From: Microtetraspora malaysiensis
GTDB lineage: Bacteria; Actinomycetota; Actinomycetes; Streptosporangiales; Streptosporangiaceae
Length of the DNA stretch: 64,000 nucleotides
Assembly (NCBI RefSeq): GCF_001528665.1
Contig: NZ_BBYJ01000009.1
Location: forward strand, 124,001-188,000
Direction of reading: 5' to 3'
The stretch's first letter is position 1. The number at the start of each line of letters is the position of its first letter. The translations under genes were made by a program, and so were the position numbers. Under the pieces are notes generated by a model. It did no database searches. It was not told where the DNA came from and saw nothing but the letters and a program-made list of their open reading frames with translations. Shown here piece by piece: positions 1-8,437 of this stretch.

Positions 1-835
1 GGTCGGCGTACAGGTCGAGCAGGGCGGACTCCATGGCCGCGACCTCGGCCGCCCGGGACGGCTTGCTCCGCTGCTCCTCCACCACCTCGTCGTGGGCGTA
101 GAAGTAGCGCAGATAGTAGGAGGGGACGACGCCGAGGTCGCGGAGCAGCCCGGCCGGCAGCCCGAGGTCGGCGGCGATCTCGTCGCCGTGCTCGGCCAGA
201 ATCCGGGGGAGGACGTCGCGCCCGTCGAGGTGGACGGAGCGCACCCAGGTCAGGTGGTTGAGCCCGACGTGGCCGAGCGAGATCCGCTCGGGGGGCACCC
301 CGAGGCCGGCGGCGAAGCGGCGCTGGAACCCGATCGCCACGTTGCACAGCCCGATCGCGCGGTGGCCCGCGTCGAGCAGCGCCCGGGTGACGATGCCGAC
401 GGGGTTGGTGAAGTCCACGATCCACGCGTCCGGCGCGAGCCGGCGCACCCGCTCGGCGAGGTCCAGCACCACGGGGACGGTGCGCAGCGCCTTCGCCAGG
501 CCGCCCGCCCCCGTCGTCTCCTGGCCGACGCAGCCGCAGCGCAGCGGCAGCGTCTCGTCCACGTTCCGCGCGGCCTGCCCGCCGACCCGGAGCTGGAACA
601 GCACGGCCCCGGCCCCGGCGACGCCGTCCTCGACGGTCGTGGCGGTGCGGACCACGGCGGGATGGCCGGCCCGGGCCAGCATCCGCCGGGCCATCCCGGA
701 CACCAGCCCCAGACGGTGCTCGTCCGGGTCGATCAAGGCGATCTCAGACAGCGGGAGTTCGTCGCGTAGCCGGGCGAACCCGTCGATCAGCTCCGGCGTG
801 TACGTCGAGCCGCCCCCGACAACGGCCAGTTTCAT
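1..835 (-). CDS. GH4 family 6-phospho-beta-glucosidase-like glycosidase (3' end outside window)
   Basis: This is an NAD- and metal-dependent family 4 glycoside hydrolase, acting in the cytoplasm on imported disaccharides. The N-terminus KLAVVGGGSTYTPELIDGF is the GH4 Rossmann nucleotide-binding motif. The stretches LCNVAIGFQRRF and GLNHLTWVR carry the family's Cys and His metal ligands. About 278 codons are visible of the usual 420-450; the C-terminus lies beyond base 1. The ATG overlaps the stop of the upstream permease (ATGA, bases 832-835), so translation is probably coupled, and the gene closes a ROK / ABC importer operon. GH4 covers 6-phospho-beta-glucosidases, alpha-galactosidases and the chitobiose-phosphate hydrolase ChbF. 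The motifs fit the 6-phospho-beta-glucosidase side, although the neighbouring importer is an ABC system rather than a PTS, so the substrate may not be phosphorylated. The substrate is inferred. Confidence 0.9.
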   Translation of the reverse strand, partial: MKLAVVGGGSTYTPELIDGFARLRDELPLSEIALIDPDEHRLGLVSGMARRMLARAGHPAVVRTATTVEDGVAGAGAVLFQLRVGGQAARNVDETLPLRCGCVGQETTGAGGLAKALRTVPVVLDLAERVRRLAPDAWIVDFTNPVGIVTRALLDAGHRAIGLCNVAIGFQRRFAAGLGVPPERISLGHVGLNHLTWVRSVHLDGRDVLPRILAEHGDEIAADLGLPAGLLRDLGVVPSYYLRYFYAHDEVVEEQRSKPSRAAEVAAMESALLDLYAD

Positions 836-1725
836 TTCACTCCTGTCAGTTTGACGCCCTCGATGAAGACCTTCTGGGCGAAGAAGAAGATGACGATCAC
901 GGGTGCCATGGCCAGCACGGTCGCGGCCATGGTGAGGTTCCACTGGACGCGGTGCACCGACCGGAACGCGGCCAGCCCGAGCGACAGCGTCCAGTTGTCC
1001 AGGTCGGTCCCCGCGTACAGCAGGGGGCCGTAGTAGTCGTTCCAGCAGTAGAAGAACTGGAACAGGGCGACGGCCGCGATGGCCGGCTTCGCCATGGGCA
1101 GGATCACCCGGACGAGGGTGCGGAACTCGCCGCAGCCGTCGACCCGGGCCGCGTCGGAGTACTCGCGTGGGATCGTCACGAGGAACTGCCGCAGCAGGAA
1201 GATCGAGAAGGCGTCGCCGAGCAGCATCGGGATGATCAGCGGCCACAGGGTGCCGGTGAGGTGGAACCGGGCCCACACGAGGTAGACGGGCACGGCGACG
1301 ACCTGCGGCGGCAGCATCATCGTGGTGATGACCAGCAGGAACGCCAGCCTGCGCCCCCGGAACCTGAACCGGGCCAGCGCGTACGCCACGGGGATCGACG
1401 ACAGCAGCATGAACACGGTGGCGAGCACCGAGTACATGATCGTGTTGCCGATCCAGGTGAGCAGCGGCGTCTTCTCGAAGATCTCCGCGAAGTTGGACCA
1501 GTTCCAGGCGTCCGGCCACAACCGCGAGGTGAGCGCCTGCTGGTCGCTCATCACGGCGGTGAGCGCGATGAAGACCAGCGGACCGAGGAACATGATCGCC
1601 AGCGCGATGGCGATGGCGTGCTTGGCGATCCAGTACAGCGCGGCCCGGCCGCGGCGGGGCCGGGCGGGCGCGGGCGGCGTGGCGCCGGCCCGCTCCCGGA
1701 CGGTGGCGGCGGGGGCGGCGGTCAT
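832..1725 (-). CDS. Carbohydrate ABC transporter permease, MalG family
   Basis: This 297-aa inner-membrane permease is one half of the channel of a CUT1-type sugar importer. A proline- and arginine-rich cytoplasmic N-terminus of about 30 residues precedes six predicted hydrophobic segments. The EAA-type loop for contact with the ATPase reads REYSDAARVDGCGEFRTLVRVILP. It overlaps the preceding permease by 4 bp (1722-1725) and the following GH4 gene by 4 bp. No ATP-binding subunit is encoded in this operon. Actinomycete CUT1 importers commonly share an MsiK-type ATPase encoded elsewhere, which is the likely arrangement here. Confidence 0.95.
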   Translation of the reverse strand: MTAAPAATVRERAGATPPAPARPRRGRAALYWIAKHAIAIALAIMFLGPLVFIALTAVMSDQQALTSRLWPDAWNWSNFAEIFEKTPLLTWIGNTIMYSVLATVFMLLSSIPVAYALARFRFRGRRLAFLLVITTMMLPPQVVAVPVYLVWARFHLTGTLWPLIIPMLLGDAFSIFLLRQFLVTIPREYSDAARVDGCGEFRTLVRVILPMAKPAIAAVALFQFFYCWNDYYGPLLYAGTDLDNWTLSLGLAAFRSVHRVQWNLTMAATVLAMAPVIVIFFFAQKVFIEGVKLTGVK

Positions 1726-2642
1726 GCGTCCTCCTCACCGAAGCCGCGGAACTGGCGCAGCAGGATCAGGGTGAACACCATGGACACCGCGAACAGGACG
1801 AGCGCCAGGACGCAGGCGTAGCCCATCGCGAAGTCGCGGAACCCCTGATGGAACAGCCATTCCGGGAAGGTCAGGGTGGACTGGTCGGGATAGCCGGGGA
1901 CGAACACCGACCCGGCGGAGTCGGTCGCACCGGAGGCGACCCGCGCGGCCACCATCGCCTGGGTGAAGTACTGCAGGGTCTGGATGACCCCGGTGACGGC
2001 GGCGAACATGAGCACCGGACGGATCACCGGGAGCGTGATGTGGACGAACTGCCGCCAGCCGGTCGCGCCGTCGAGCGCGGCGGCCTCGTAGAGCTGCTTG
2101 GGCACGTCGAGCAACGCGGCCATGAAGATGACCATCAGGTCGCCCACCGACCAGAGGGCCAGCATGGTGAGCCCCCACTTCGACCAGGCGGGGTCGCCGA
2201 ACCAGTCCGGGGACCTGACCCCGATCGTGCCGAGGATCGCCTGCACCGGGCCGGTGGCCGGGTTGAGCAGGTAGACGAAGCCGAGCGTCCCGGCGACGAG
2301 CGGCACCAGCGACGGCAGGTAGAAGATCGTCCGGAAGATCCCGGCGCCCGCCTTCAGCCGGGTGATGAGCTGCGCGACGCCCAGGCCGAAGACGACGCGC
2401 AGCGGGACCATCACCACGACGAGCCACAGCGTGTTCCTGATGGAGGTCCAGGCGGCCTCGTCCTGCAGGAAGTACCGGTAGTTCAGCAGCCCGACCGGTT
2501 CCAGCGTGAACAGGTCGTACCGCTGGAACGAGAAGTACACCGTGGAGATCAGCGGATAGACGAAGAAGAGCGCGAACCCGATCAGCCAGGGGGAGAGGTA
2601 GGCCAGCGGGCGGAGCCGGTTGCCGAGGGTGATGGCGGCCAT
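1722..2642 (-). CDS. Carbohydrate ABC transporter permease, MalF family
   Basis: This 306-aa multi-pass membrane protein is the second channel subunit of the sugar importer. It opens with LRPLAYLSPWLIGFALFFVYPL, typical of MalF-like permeases. The EAA loop is KQLYEAAALDGATGWRQFVHITLP. The start is 4 bp after the stop of the binding-protein gene and its stop overlaps the next permease, so the three transporter genes are surely cotranscribed. No large periplasmic loop is present, as usual for Gram-positive CUT1 permeases. Confidence 0.95.
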   Translation of the reverse strand: MAAITLGNRLRPLAYLSPWLIGFALFFVYPLISTVYFSFQRYDLFTLEPVGLLNYRYFLQDEAAWTSIRNTLWLVVVMVPLRVVFGLGVAQLITRLKAGAGIFRTIFYLPSLVPLVAGTLGFVYLLNPATGPVQAILGTIGVRSPDWFGDPAWSKWGLTMLALWSVGDLMVIFMAALLDVPKQLYEAAALDGATGWRQFVHITLPVIRPVLMFAAVTGVIQTLQYFTQAMVAARVASGATDSAGSVFVPGYPDQSTLTFPEWLFHQGFRDFAMGYACVLALVLFAVSMVFTLILLRQFRGFGEEDA

Positions 2643-2646
2643 GGCG

Positions 2647-3969
2647 TCAGCCGCCCGCGGTCAGCTTGAGCTTCTCGTTGATCTTCTTGTCCACGTCCGC
2701 GAGGAGCGCGTCCAGGTCGGTTTTCCGGCCCGACTCCCAGGCGATCTGGGCCTCCTGCAAGGTCTGCTGGTTGAAGACCGAGTTGATGTGCGCGGGCAGC
2801 GTGGAGCTGTTCGGGTTGGCGAAGACGTCGAGGAACGTCTGGAAGTTCGGGTCCTTCTTCAGGTCCGGCGACCGCAACGCCGGCAGCGTGCTCGGCACGT
2901 TCCTGATCGCGTTGGAGAGCGTGACCAGGGCGTCGGTGTCCGTGGTGAGGTACTTCACCAGCTCCCAGGCGGCCTCCTGGTGCTTGGCGCCGCGCGGGAT
3001 GCCGATGACGGTGCCGGCGATGAAGCCCGCGCCGTACCGGGCGGCCTGGTCGTCGGCGACCGGCAGCGGGGCGGTGCCGTAGTCGAGGTCGGGCGTGTCG
3101 GCGGCGATCATGGCGTTGCGCCATTCGCCGTCGATCGCCATGGCGACCTTGCCCTTCTGGAAGGGGTTGTCGGCGGACCACTCGTCGCCGAAGCTCTTGC
3201 GGAACTTCTCGAGCTTGTCGTAGCCGAACCAGTCGGTGAGGTCCTTCTGCCACTTCATGAGGCTCTTCCACGCCGGGTCGGAGCCGATCGCGGAGGTGCC
3301 GTCCGGGTTCGTCCACGTGGCGCCCACCATGACGCCGGTGTGGATCGGGGCGTTCTCGTACATCTGGCTGGACGGCACGAACCCGGCGACCTTGATGGTG
3401 CCGTCCGCGTCCCGGACCGTGAGCTTCTTGGTGAGGTCGGCCAGCTCGGACAGCGTCTTCGGGGGTTGCTGCCCCTTCATCAGCTTCTTGTTGTAGTAGA
3501 GCCCGTACGTGTCGGCGAGCATGGGCATCACGCACCGCTTGCCCTCGTACTGGGTGTACTCGGCGATCACCTTCGGGAACAGTGCCGCCGGGTCGATCTT
3601 TCCGGCCGTGAGATACGGGTTGAGGTCCTGGAAGATCCCGGCCTTGCAGAACTGGGCGACGCTGTCGGTGGTGAACGACAGGGCCACGTCCGGCGGGTTG
3701 CCGCCGCGCACCGCCTGCAGGATCTGGTCGTCCTGGATCGCCTTGGTCGCCTTGACCGTGATCCAGGGGAACTTCTGCTTGAAGCCGGCCAGCGTGTCCT
3801 CGAACGCCTTGAGCTCGCTGTCGGCAGTGAAACCGTGCCAGAACTCGATGGTGACCGGGTCGTCGGCCGTCGCGGACGTGGGCGCGGGACCGGGGGACTC
3901 GGTGCCCGCCGTGCAGCCGGTGACCAGCGCGAGGCCGGCCACGGCCGAGATCGCCAGCAGTCGTTTCAC
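2647..3969 (-). CDS. Sugar ABC transporter substrate-binding lipoprotein
   Basis: This is a 440-aa extracellular solute-binding protein of the CUT1 (MalE-like) class. The N-terminus MKRLLAISAVAGLALVTGC is a lipoprotein signal with lipobox LVTGC, so the mature protein is anchored by Cys19. The body has the usual family start TIEFWHGFTADSELKAFED and several aromatic residues expected in a sugar cleft. AGGAGG precedes the ATG with good spacing, and only 9 bp separate it from the stop of the ROK regulator. Context (ROK regulator, GH4 enzyme) suggests an oligosaccharide such as a chito- or cello-oligomer; the actual ligand cannot be read from sequence. Confidence 0.95.
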   Translation of the reverse strand: MKRLLAISAVAGLALVTGCTAGTESPGPAPTSATADDPVTIEFWHGFTADSELKAFEDTLAGFKQKFPWITVKATKAIQDDQILQAVRGGNPPDVALSFTTDSVAQFCKAGIFQDLNPYLTAGKIDPAALFPKVIAEYTQYEGKRCVMPMLADTYGLYYNKKLMKGQQPPKTLSELADLTKKLTVRDADGTIKVAGFVPSSQMYENAPIHTGVMVGATWTNPDGTSAIGSDPAWKSLMKWQKDLTDWFGYDKLEKFRKSFGDEWSADNPFQKGKVAMAIDGEWRNAMIAADTPDLDYGTAPLPVADDQAARYGAGFIAGTVIGIPRGAKHQEAAWELVKYLTTDTDALVTLSNAIRNVPSTLPALRSPDLKKDPNFQTFLDVFANPNSSTLPAHINSVFNQQTLQEAQIAWESGRKTDLDALLADVDKKINEKLKLTAGG

Positions 3970-3978
3970 ATGCGCCTC

Positions 3979-5271
3979 CTATGGGCGAAGGGGGGTGGGG
4001 ATGAGCGGGTTGCCGCCCCGCTCCGGCGCTTCCCGGCGCCCGGACGATCCGAAGAGCTCGTCCCGCGCGGTGTCGAGGGCGAGGTCCAGCGCCCCGGCGA
4101 GGACGGGGTTGCCCTCGACGCTGGACAGACGCAGCGGGGGACGCGGGATGGTGAGCGTGTGGAGCTCGCGCTCGATGAGGTCGCGCAGCGTCTCGCCTCC
4201 GGCGAGCAGCACCCCGCCGGAGAGGACGACGATCTCGGGGTCGACGACCGCCGTGATGGCGGCGAGCCCGACGGCGAGGCGCGAGGCCAGCTCGCGCAGC
4301 GCCTCCGCCGCCGCCGGGGCGAGCCGGCCGCCGGACTCGACCGCGCGGGCCGCGTTCTGCACGGCCGCGGCGGGCGTCGCGCCGCGCAGCCCGTGCGCGC
4401 GCATGATCCGCAGGACGGCGGGGCCGCCGGCGAGGGCCTGGAAGCCGTGGTCGGCGCGCCTGCCGACGTCGCGGGGGGTCGGCGCGCCGATGGCGGGCAT
4501 GTAGCCGACCTCGCCCGCGCCGCCGGTCGCCCCCCGGTGCAGCCGGCCGCCGAGGACGAGCGCCGACCCGATGCCCTCGTCCGCCCACAGCAGGACGTAG
4601 TCCTGGTGCCCCCTGGCCGCGCCCCGGGCCTGCTCGGCCTGGGCGACCAGGTTGACGTCGTTCTCCACGTCCACGGGCACGCCGAGGCCGTCCCGGAGGG
4701 TGCCGACCACGTCGGGGATGTGCCAGCCGGGGATGTGCGCGGCGTACCCGAGGCGGCCGGTCGAGGGGTCCACCGCGCCGCCGATGCCGATGACCACCCG
4801 CCGCAGCGCCGTGACCGCGACGTCGGCGCCGGGGCCGTCCCCGGGCGCGCCGTCGGTCTTCACGGCGGAGCAGGCGCCCTCCAGGGCCGCCCGCACCTTC
4901 TCCACGATGTCGCCGCCCGCCCGTCCCGGAGTGGGCAGGCAGTACTCTGCCACGACCGTCCCGGTGATGTCGGCGACGGCGACGGCGATCCGGGCCGGGG
5001 TGACGTCGAGCGCCGCCACGTGGGCCGCGGCCGCGTTGATCCGGTACAGCTCCGCCGTACGGCCGGGGAGGCCCTCGCGGATGCCGTCGAGCACGACCAG
5101 GCCGGCCTCCTGGAGCCGGGCCAGGAGCTGGGACGCCGTGGGCTTGGACAGGCCGGTGAGCGCGCCGAGCTCGGGCCGGGTCAGGGGGCCGCGGTCGAGA
5201 AGGACCATCAGCGCGGCGCGGTCGTTGATCGCGCGCAGCAGGCTGGGTGTGCCGGGGGTCGGCTGGCTCAC
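3979..5271 (-). CDS. ROK family transcriptional regulator of the sugar operon
   Basis: This is a regulator of the ROK family (NagC/XylR type), about 430 aa. Residues about 12-65 form a winged helix-turn-helix (LTRPELGALTGLSKPTASQLLARLQEAG). The rest is a sugar-kinase-like ROK domain with IGIGGAVDP and a DVENDVNLVAQAE segment. I place the start at GTG 5271 because AAGGA lies about 8 nt upstream and the conserved DNA-binding domain begins right after; an upstream extension to 5415 would add residues unlike the family. It is the first gene of the ABC/GH4 operon. Its promoter holds two operator-like sites (5299-5347), implying autoregulation. ROK repressors usually release DNA on binding a sugar or sugar phosphate. 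Confidence 0.92.
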   Translation of the reverse strand: MSQPTPGTPSLLRAINDRAALMVLLDRGPLTRPELGALTGLSKPTASQLLARLQEAGLVVLDGIREGLPGRTAELYRINAAAAHVAALDVTPARIAVAVADITGTVVAEYCLPTPGRAGGDIVEKVRAALEGACSAVKTDGAPGDGPGADVAVTALRRVVIGIGGAVDPSTGRLGYAAHIPGWHIPDVVGTLRDGLGVPVDVENDVNLVAQAEQARGAARGHQDYVLLWADEGIGSALVLGGRLHRGATGGAGEVGYMPAIGAPTPRDVGRRADHGFQALAGGPAVLRIMRAHGLRGATPAAAVQNAARAVESGGRLAPAAAEALRELASRLAVGLAAITAVVDPEIVVLSGGVLLAGGETLRDLIERELHTLTIPRPPLRLSSVEGNPVLAGALDLALDTARDELFGSSGRREAPERGGNPLIPTPLRP

Positions 5272-5298
5272 GGGAGTCCTTCCGGGAATAGCGAAGAA

Positions 5299-5347
5299 GT
5301 TAGGAAAGGTCACTAACTTGAAGAGAAAGTAAGGAAACTTTCCAAAC
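5299..5347. promoter_or_regulatory. Paired ROK-type operator sites
   Basis: Two 19-bp AT-rich sites stand out from GC-rich surroundings directly upstream of the ROK gene. Site 1 (5299-5317) is GTTAGGAAAGGTCACTAAC; the enclosing arms AAGTTAG (5297-5303) and CTAACTT (5313-5319) are perfectly inverted. Site 2 (5329-5347) is GTAAGGAAACTTTCCAAAC, with a GGAAA-C-TTTCC core at 5333-5343. Their centres are 30 bp apart, about three helical turns. The same core occurs before the chitinase gene at 29233-29243. Binding by the adjacent ROK regulator is inferred. Confidence 0.7.
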
Positions 5348-5498
5348 TCGTCAAGGGGGCGGCGTCCCCCGCAACCGACTCGTGACGCGGCCGCCGTCCC
5401 GGCCCGTGCCGGCACGCCGGGAACCTGCCTCTCACCTGGCCGGATCCGGCCAGGACGGCCGCGAGGGGGGCCGGATGGAGGGACTGTCCTCAGCCACG

Positions 5499-5504
5499 TA
5501 GAAT
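5499..5504 (+). promoter_or_regulatory. Candidate -10 element of the helicase gene (leaderless)
   Basis: TAGAAT ends 10 nt before the ATG at 5515 and no Shine-Dalgarno sequence lies between, so the transcript probably begins at or within a few bases of the start codon. No convincing -35 box is seen. Leaderless mRNAs with TANNNT boxes at this distance are common in actinomycetes. Confidence 0.45.
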
Positions 5505-5514
5505 CGGGCGGCCT

Positions 5515-7761
5515 ATGCCTTATTCATCGGCGGGCGAGCTGGCCCGGGAACAGAAGTACGTCGCCACTCTCTATGAGCGGCTCGACGTGCTGCGGGTGCG
5601 GACGCGCGAGCAACTGGACGAGGTGCTCGCCCAGGGCGCGTCGGGCACCCACCAGAACCGTTCCGAGCGCGATTCCTTCGCCGACATGTACGCGCAGCGG
5701 CTCGCCCGGCTGTGGGCGGTCGAGCACGGCCTGTGCTTCGGCCGGCTCGACAACGCCGACGGCGGCCGGCTGTACATCGGCCGGATCGGCCTGGCCGACG
5801 ACGACCAGGAGCGGATGCTGATCGACTGGCGGGCGCCGGTCGCCCAGCCGTTCTACCGCGCCACCCCGGCCGCGCCGATGGGCGTGACCCGCCGCAGGCA
5901 CCTGCAGACCCGGGGCCGTACCGTCACCAACGTCGACGACGACCTCCTCGACCTCGACGGCCTGACGGACGCCGACCGCGCCTCGCTCAACGGCGAGGCG
6001 GCCCTGCTCGCCGCGCTCGGCGAGAAGCGCACCGGCCGGATGCGCGACATCGTCGCGACCATCCAGTCGGAGCAGGACGCGATCATCCGCGGCGACCTGA
6101 ACGGCGTCCTCGTCGTCCAGGGCGGTCCGGGCACCGGCAAGACCGTGGTCGCCCTGCACCGCGCCGCGTACCTCCTCTACACCTACCGCGAGCGGCTGGA
6201 ACGGCGCGGTGTCCTCATCCTCGGCCCCAACCTCACCTTCCTGCGCTACATCGAGCACGTGCTGCCCTCGCTGGGCGAGACCGACGTGCTGCTGTCCACG
6301 GTCGGCGAGCTGTACCCCGGCGTCACGGGCACCCGCTGGGAGCCGCCGGAGGCCGCCGCGATCAAGGGCGGCATCCGGATGGCCGACGTGATCGGGAAGG
6401 CCGTGCGGGACCGGCAGCGCGTGCCGTCCGCGCCGGTGGAGATCCGCCTGGACAAGTTCACGCTCAAGCTCGACCGGCAGGCCTTCGAGGCGGCCCGGTC
6501 GCGCGCCGTCCGCTCGCGCCGGCCGCACAACGAGGCGCGGGCCGTGTTCGTCCGGCACCTGCTCAACACGCTGACCCGGCAGGCGGCCAGGCAGCTCGGC
6601 CGCGGGATGCTCGCCGACGACGACTTCGCCGACCTGCGCGAGGACCTGCGGACCGAGACCCCCGTGCGCACCGCGCTCAACCGGCTGTGGCCGTACCTCA
6701 CGCCGCAGCAGCTCCTGATCGGCCTCTACACCTCCAAGGAGCGGATGGCCGACGCCGGTCTCGCGCCCGCCGAGTGCGACCTGCTGCTGCGTGAGCCGCC
6801 GCGTCCCGGTGAGAACTGGTGGAGCGAGGCCGACGCGCCGCTCCTCGACGAGGCCGCCGAGCTGCTCGGCGAGATCGACGAGGGCGTGCTGCGCGCCGCC
6901 CGCCGCGCCGAGGAGGAGCGCGAGGAGCAGCTCGCGTACGCCCGCGAGGTGCTGGAGCTGACCGGCATGGCCGACATCATGGACGCGGAGCGGTTCGCGG
7001 CCCGGCAACGCGCCGACGACGTCTACCTGACCACGGCCGAACGCGCCGCCAAGGACCGCACCTGGGCGTTCGGGCACGTGATCGTGGACGAGGCGCAGGA
7101 GCTGTCCCCGATGGCCTGGCGCGCCGTGATGCGGCGCTGCCCGACCCGCTCGATGACCGTGGTGGGCGACATCGCCCAGACGGGGTCGGCGGCCGGCGCG
7201 GCGAGCTGGGGCCGGGTCCTCGACCCGTACGTCAAGGGCCGCTGGCGCGAGGCGGGGTTGTCGGTCAACTACCGCACCCCCGCCGAGATCATGGCCGTGG
7301 CCGCCGACGTTCTCGGCCTGGTCGGCCCCGGCCTGAAGGCCCCCGATTCGGTACGCGAGACGGGCGAGCGGCCCTGGTCGGCCAGGGTCGCCGACCCGGT
7401 GACCGGCCTCGCGCCGCTCGTGCGCCGCGAGATCGTCCCGGACGGCCGGCTCGCCGTGATCGTGCCTCACACGCGCGAGGCGGAGCTGGGCGCGGCCCTG
7501 GTGGCCGGGGTGCCGGGCGCGGTCGCCGGACCCGGCCCGGGGGCGCTCGACGCGCCGGTGTGCGTGCTCACCGTCGCCGAGGCGAAGGGGCTGGAGTTCG
7601 ACTCGGTGATCGTGGTCGAGCCGGGTGAGATCCTGAGGGAGTCCCCGCGAGGACCAAGCGATCTTTATGTGGCGCTGACCCGGGCGACGCGACGACTCGG
7701 CGTGATCCACTCCGAGCCGCTGCCCCACGCCCTGGAGAGCCTCGTTCCACGTGCCGACTGA
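5515..7761 (+). CDS. HelD/HelR-type UvrD-like helicase, RNA polymerase recycling factor
   Basis: This 748-aa superfamily 1 ATPase resembles actinobacterial HelD, which dismantles stalled RNA polymerase; the HelR branch confers rifamycin tolerance in Streptomyces. The N-terminus is a charged, probably coiled region (about 1-60) that in HelD inserts into the RNA polymerase secondary channel. Walker A GGPGTGKT is at residues 203-210, Walker B VIVDEAQELSP is near 522, and a C-terminal motif PSDLYVALTRATRRLGV completes the helicase fold. The ATG at 5515 follows a TAGAAT box closely. It stands alone, with a 0.7-kb gap downstream. Assignment to HelD versus HelR cannot be settled by eye, and no rifamycin-associated element is visible upstream. 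Confidence 0.88.
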   Translation: MPYSSAGELAREQKYVATLYERLDVLRVRTREQLDEVLAQGASGTHQNRSERDSFADMYAQRLARLWAVEHGLCFGRLDNADGGRLYIGRIGLADDDQERMLIDWRAPVAQPFYRATPAAPMGVTRRRHLQTRGRTVTNVDDDLLDLDGLTDADRASLNGEAALLAALGEKRTGRMRDIVATIQSEQDAIIRGDLNGVLVVQGGPGTGKTVVALHRAAYLLYTYRERLERRGVLILGPNLTFLRYIEHVLPSLGETDVLLSTVGELYPGVTGTRWEPPEAAAIKGGIRMADVIGKAVRDRQRVPSAPVEIRLDKFTLKLDRQAFEAARSRAVRSRRPHNEARAVFVRHLLNTLTRQAARQLGRGMLADDDFADLREDLRTETPVRTALNRLWPYLTPQQLLIGLYTSKERMADAGLAPAECDLLLREPPRPGENWWSEADAPLLDEAAELLGEIDEGVLRAARRAEEEREEQLAYAREVLELTGMADIMDAERFAARQRADDVYLTTAERAAKDRTWAFGHVIVDEAQELSPMAWRAVMRRCPTRSMTVVGDIAQTGSAAGAASWGRVLDPYVKGRWREAGLSVNYRTPAEIMAVAADVLGLVGPGLKAPDSVRETGERPWSARVADPVTGLAPLVRREIVPDGRLAVIVPHTREAELGAALVAGVPGAVAGPGPGALDAPVCVLTVAEAKGLEFDSVIVVEPGEILRESPRGPSDLYVALTRATRRLGVIHSEPLPHALESLVPRAD

Positions 7762-8437
7762 TGCGAGAGTGCCGGGATCTGTGCGAATATGAGCGAGATC
7801 GCACACACGTCCTGCCTCGATCCCGGACATCCAGCCTGTCCTAGCTGCGAAAACTTGGTGTTTCCGCTGTTGGGGGCACGGTTGACATCTGAGCTGAGGT
7901 CGGTAGTTTGCTGCGCAGTCCAGCACGGGACTGACCGGTTGACCGTCTTCTGACATCGCCCGATTCTGCGTCCGTGACGGAGGCATACTCCGTCTGCAAG
8001 CCAGGCGCAGCGCTGGCGTTCCGTCGAGTCGGGGCACCTCAGCCGGCCGGGGGGTTGGACCCGGGAGGGGTCCGGATACCCAGTAGACAACGGAGCTCCG
8101 CGCCCGCCGCCGACGGGACGGATCCGGTCCGAAGGGTCTGTCCGGGCCCCCTTCCGTCAGCGAACACCCCCCCGGGAACGTTCCCACGGAAGCCCCCGTC
8201 CCCCGTGCGCCCCGTCCCTGCCGGGCGAAAGCACGCCTTTCCCGCCCCGCCGCCGCGACCAGATAAAGTCGGGGTGTTCCGCGACGGCCACGTGGGACGC
8301 GCAAGGTCCGCTCTCCGCTCCACATCCGGCGCGGCGTGCCGTGCCCGGTCGGCCGGCGAAAGCGGGAAACCGGGCGCTGGAAACTCCTGGCGGTCAGGCC
8401 GCGGCAGGACGTCGAAGGCGAGGAGAACACCGCCCCC
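7762..8437. other. 676-bp intergenic region, possible 5' UTR or small RNA
   Basis: No protein-coding frame here has convincing codon bias or a recognisable product on either strand. The first half is less GC-rich than its neighbours and carries a promoter-like pair at 7882-7909. A short hairpin (GCCAG/CTGGC arms, 8000-8017) lies about 95 bp downstream of that promoter. The second half, up to the GTG of lnt, is C-rich and featureless. The stretch could be a long leader of lnt or hold a non-coding RNA; nothing in the sequence decides this. Confidence 0.4.
7882..7909 (+). promoter_or_regulatory. Candidate housekeeping promoter
   Basis: A perfect -35 TTGACA (7882-7887) and a -10-like TAGTTT (7904-7909) are separated by 16 bp. 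It points towards lnt, whose start is over 500 bp away, leaving either a long leader or an unannotated transcript. Confidence 0.4.

Noticed and set aside
92-854. Long forward frames opposite the GH4 gene
   Set aside because: They are antisense to a clearly recognisable GH4 protein, have biased composition and no ribosome site; typical shadows in GC-rich DNA.
2582-5316. Very long frames in both directions across the ABC/ROK genes
   Set aside because: Their products are Arg/Gly/Pro-rich with no family motif, and they overlap well-supported genes in other frames.
3979-5415. Longer start of the ROK regulator at 5415
   Set aside because: It would translate the operator region and add residues unlike the family; GTG 5271 has a proper ribosome site.
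5416-5514. Rifamycin-associated element before the HelD-like gene
   Set aside because: No GGGGCTTGC/GCAAGCCCC-type inverted repeat is present in the upstream region.
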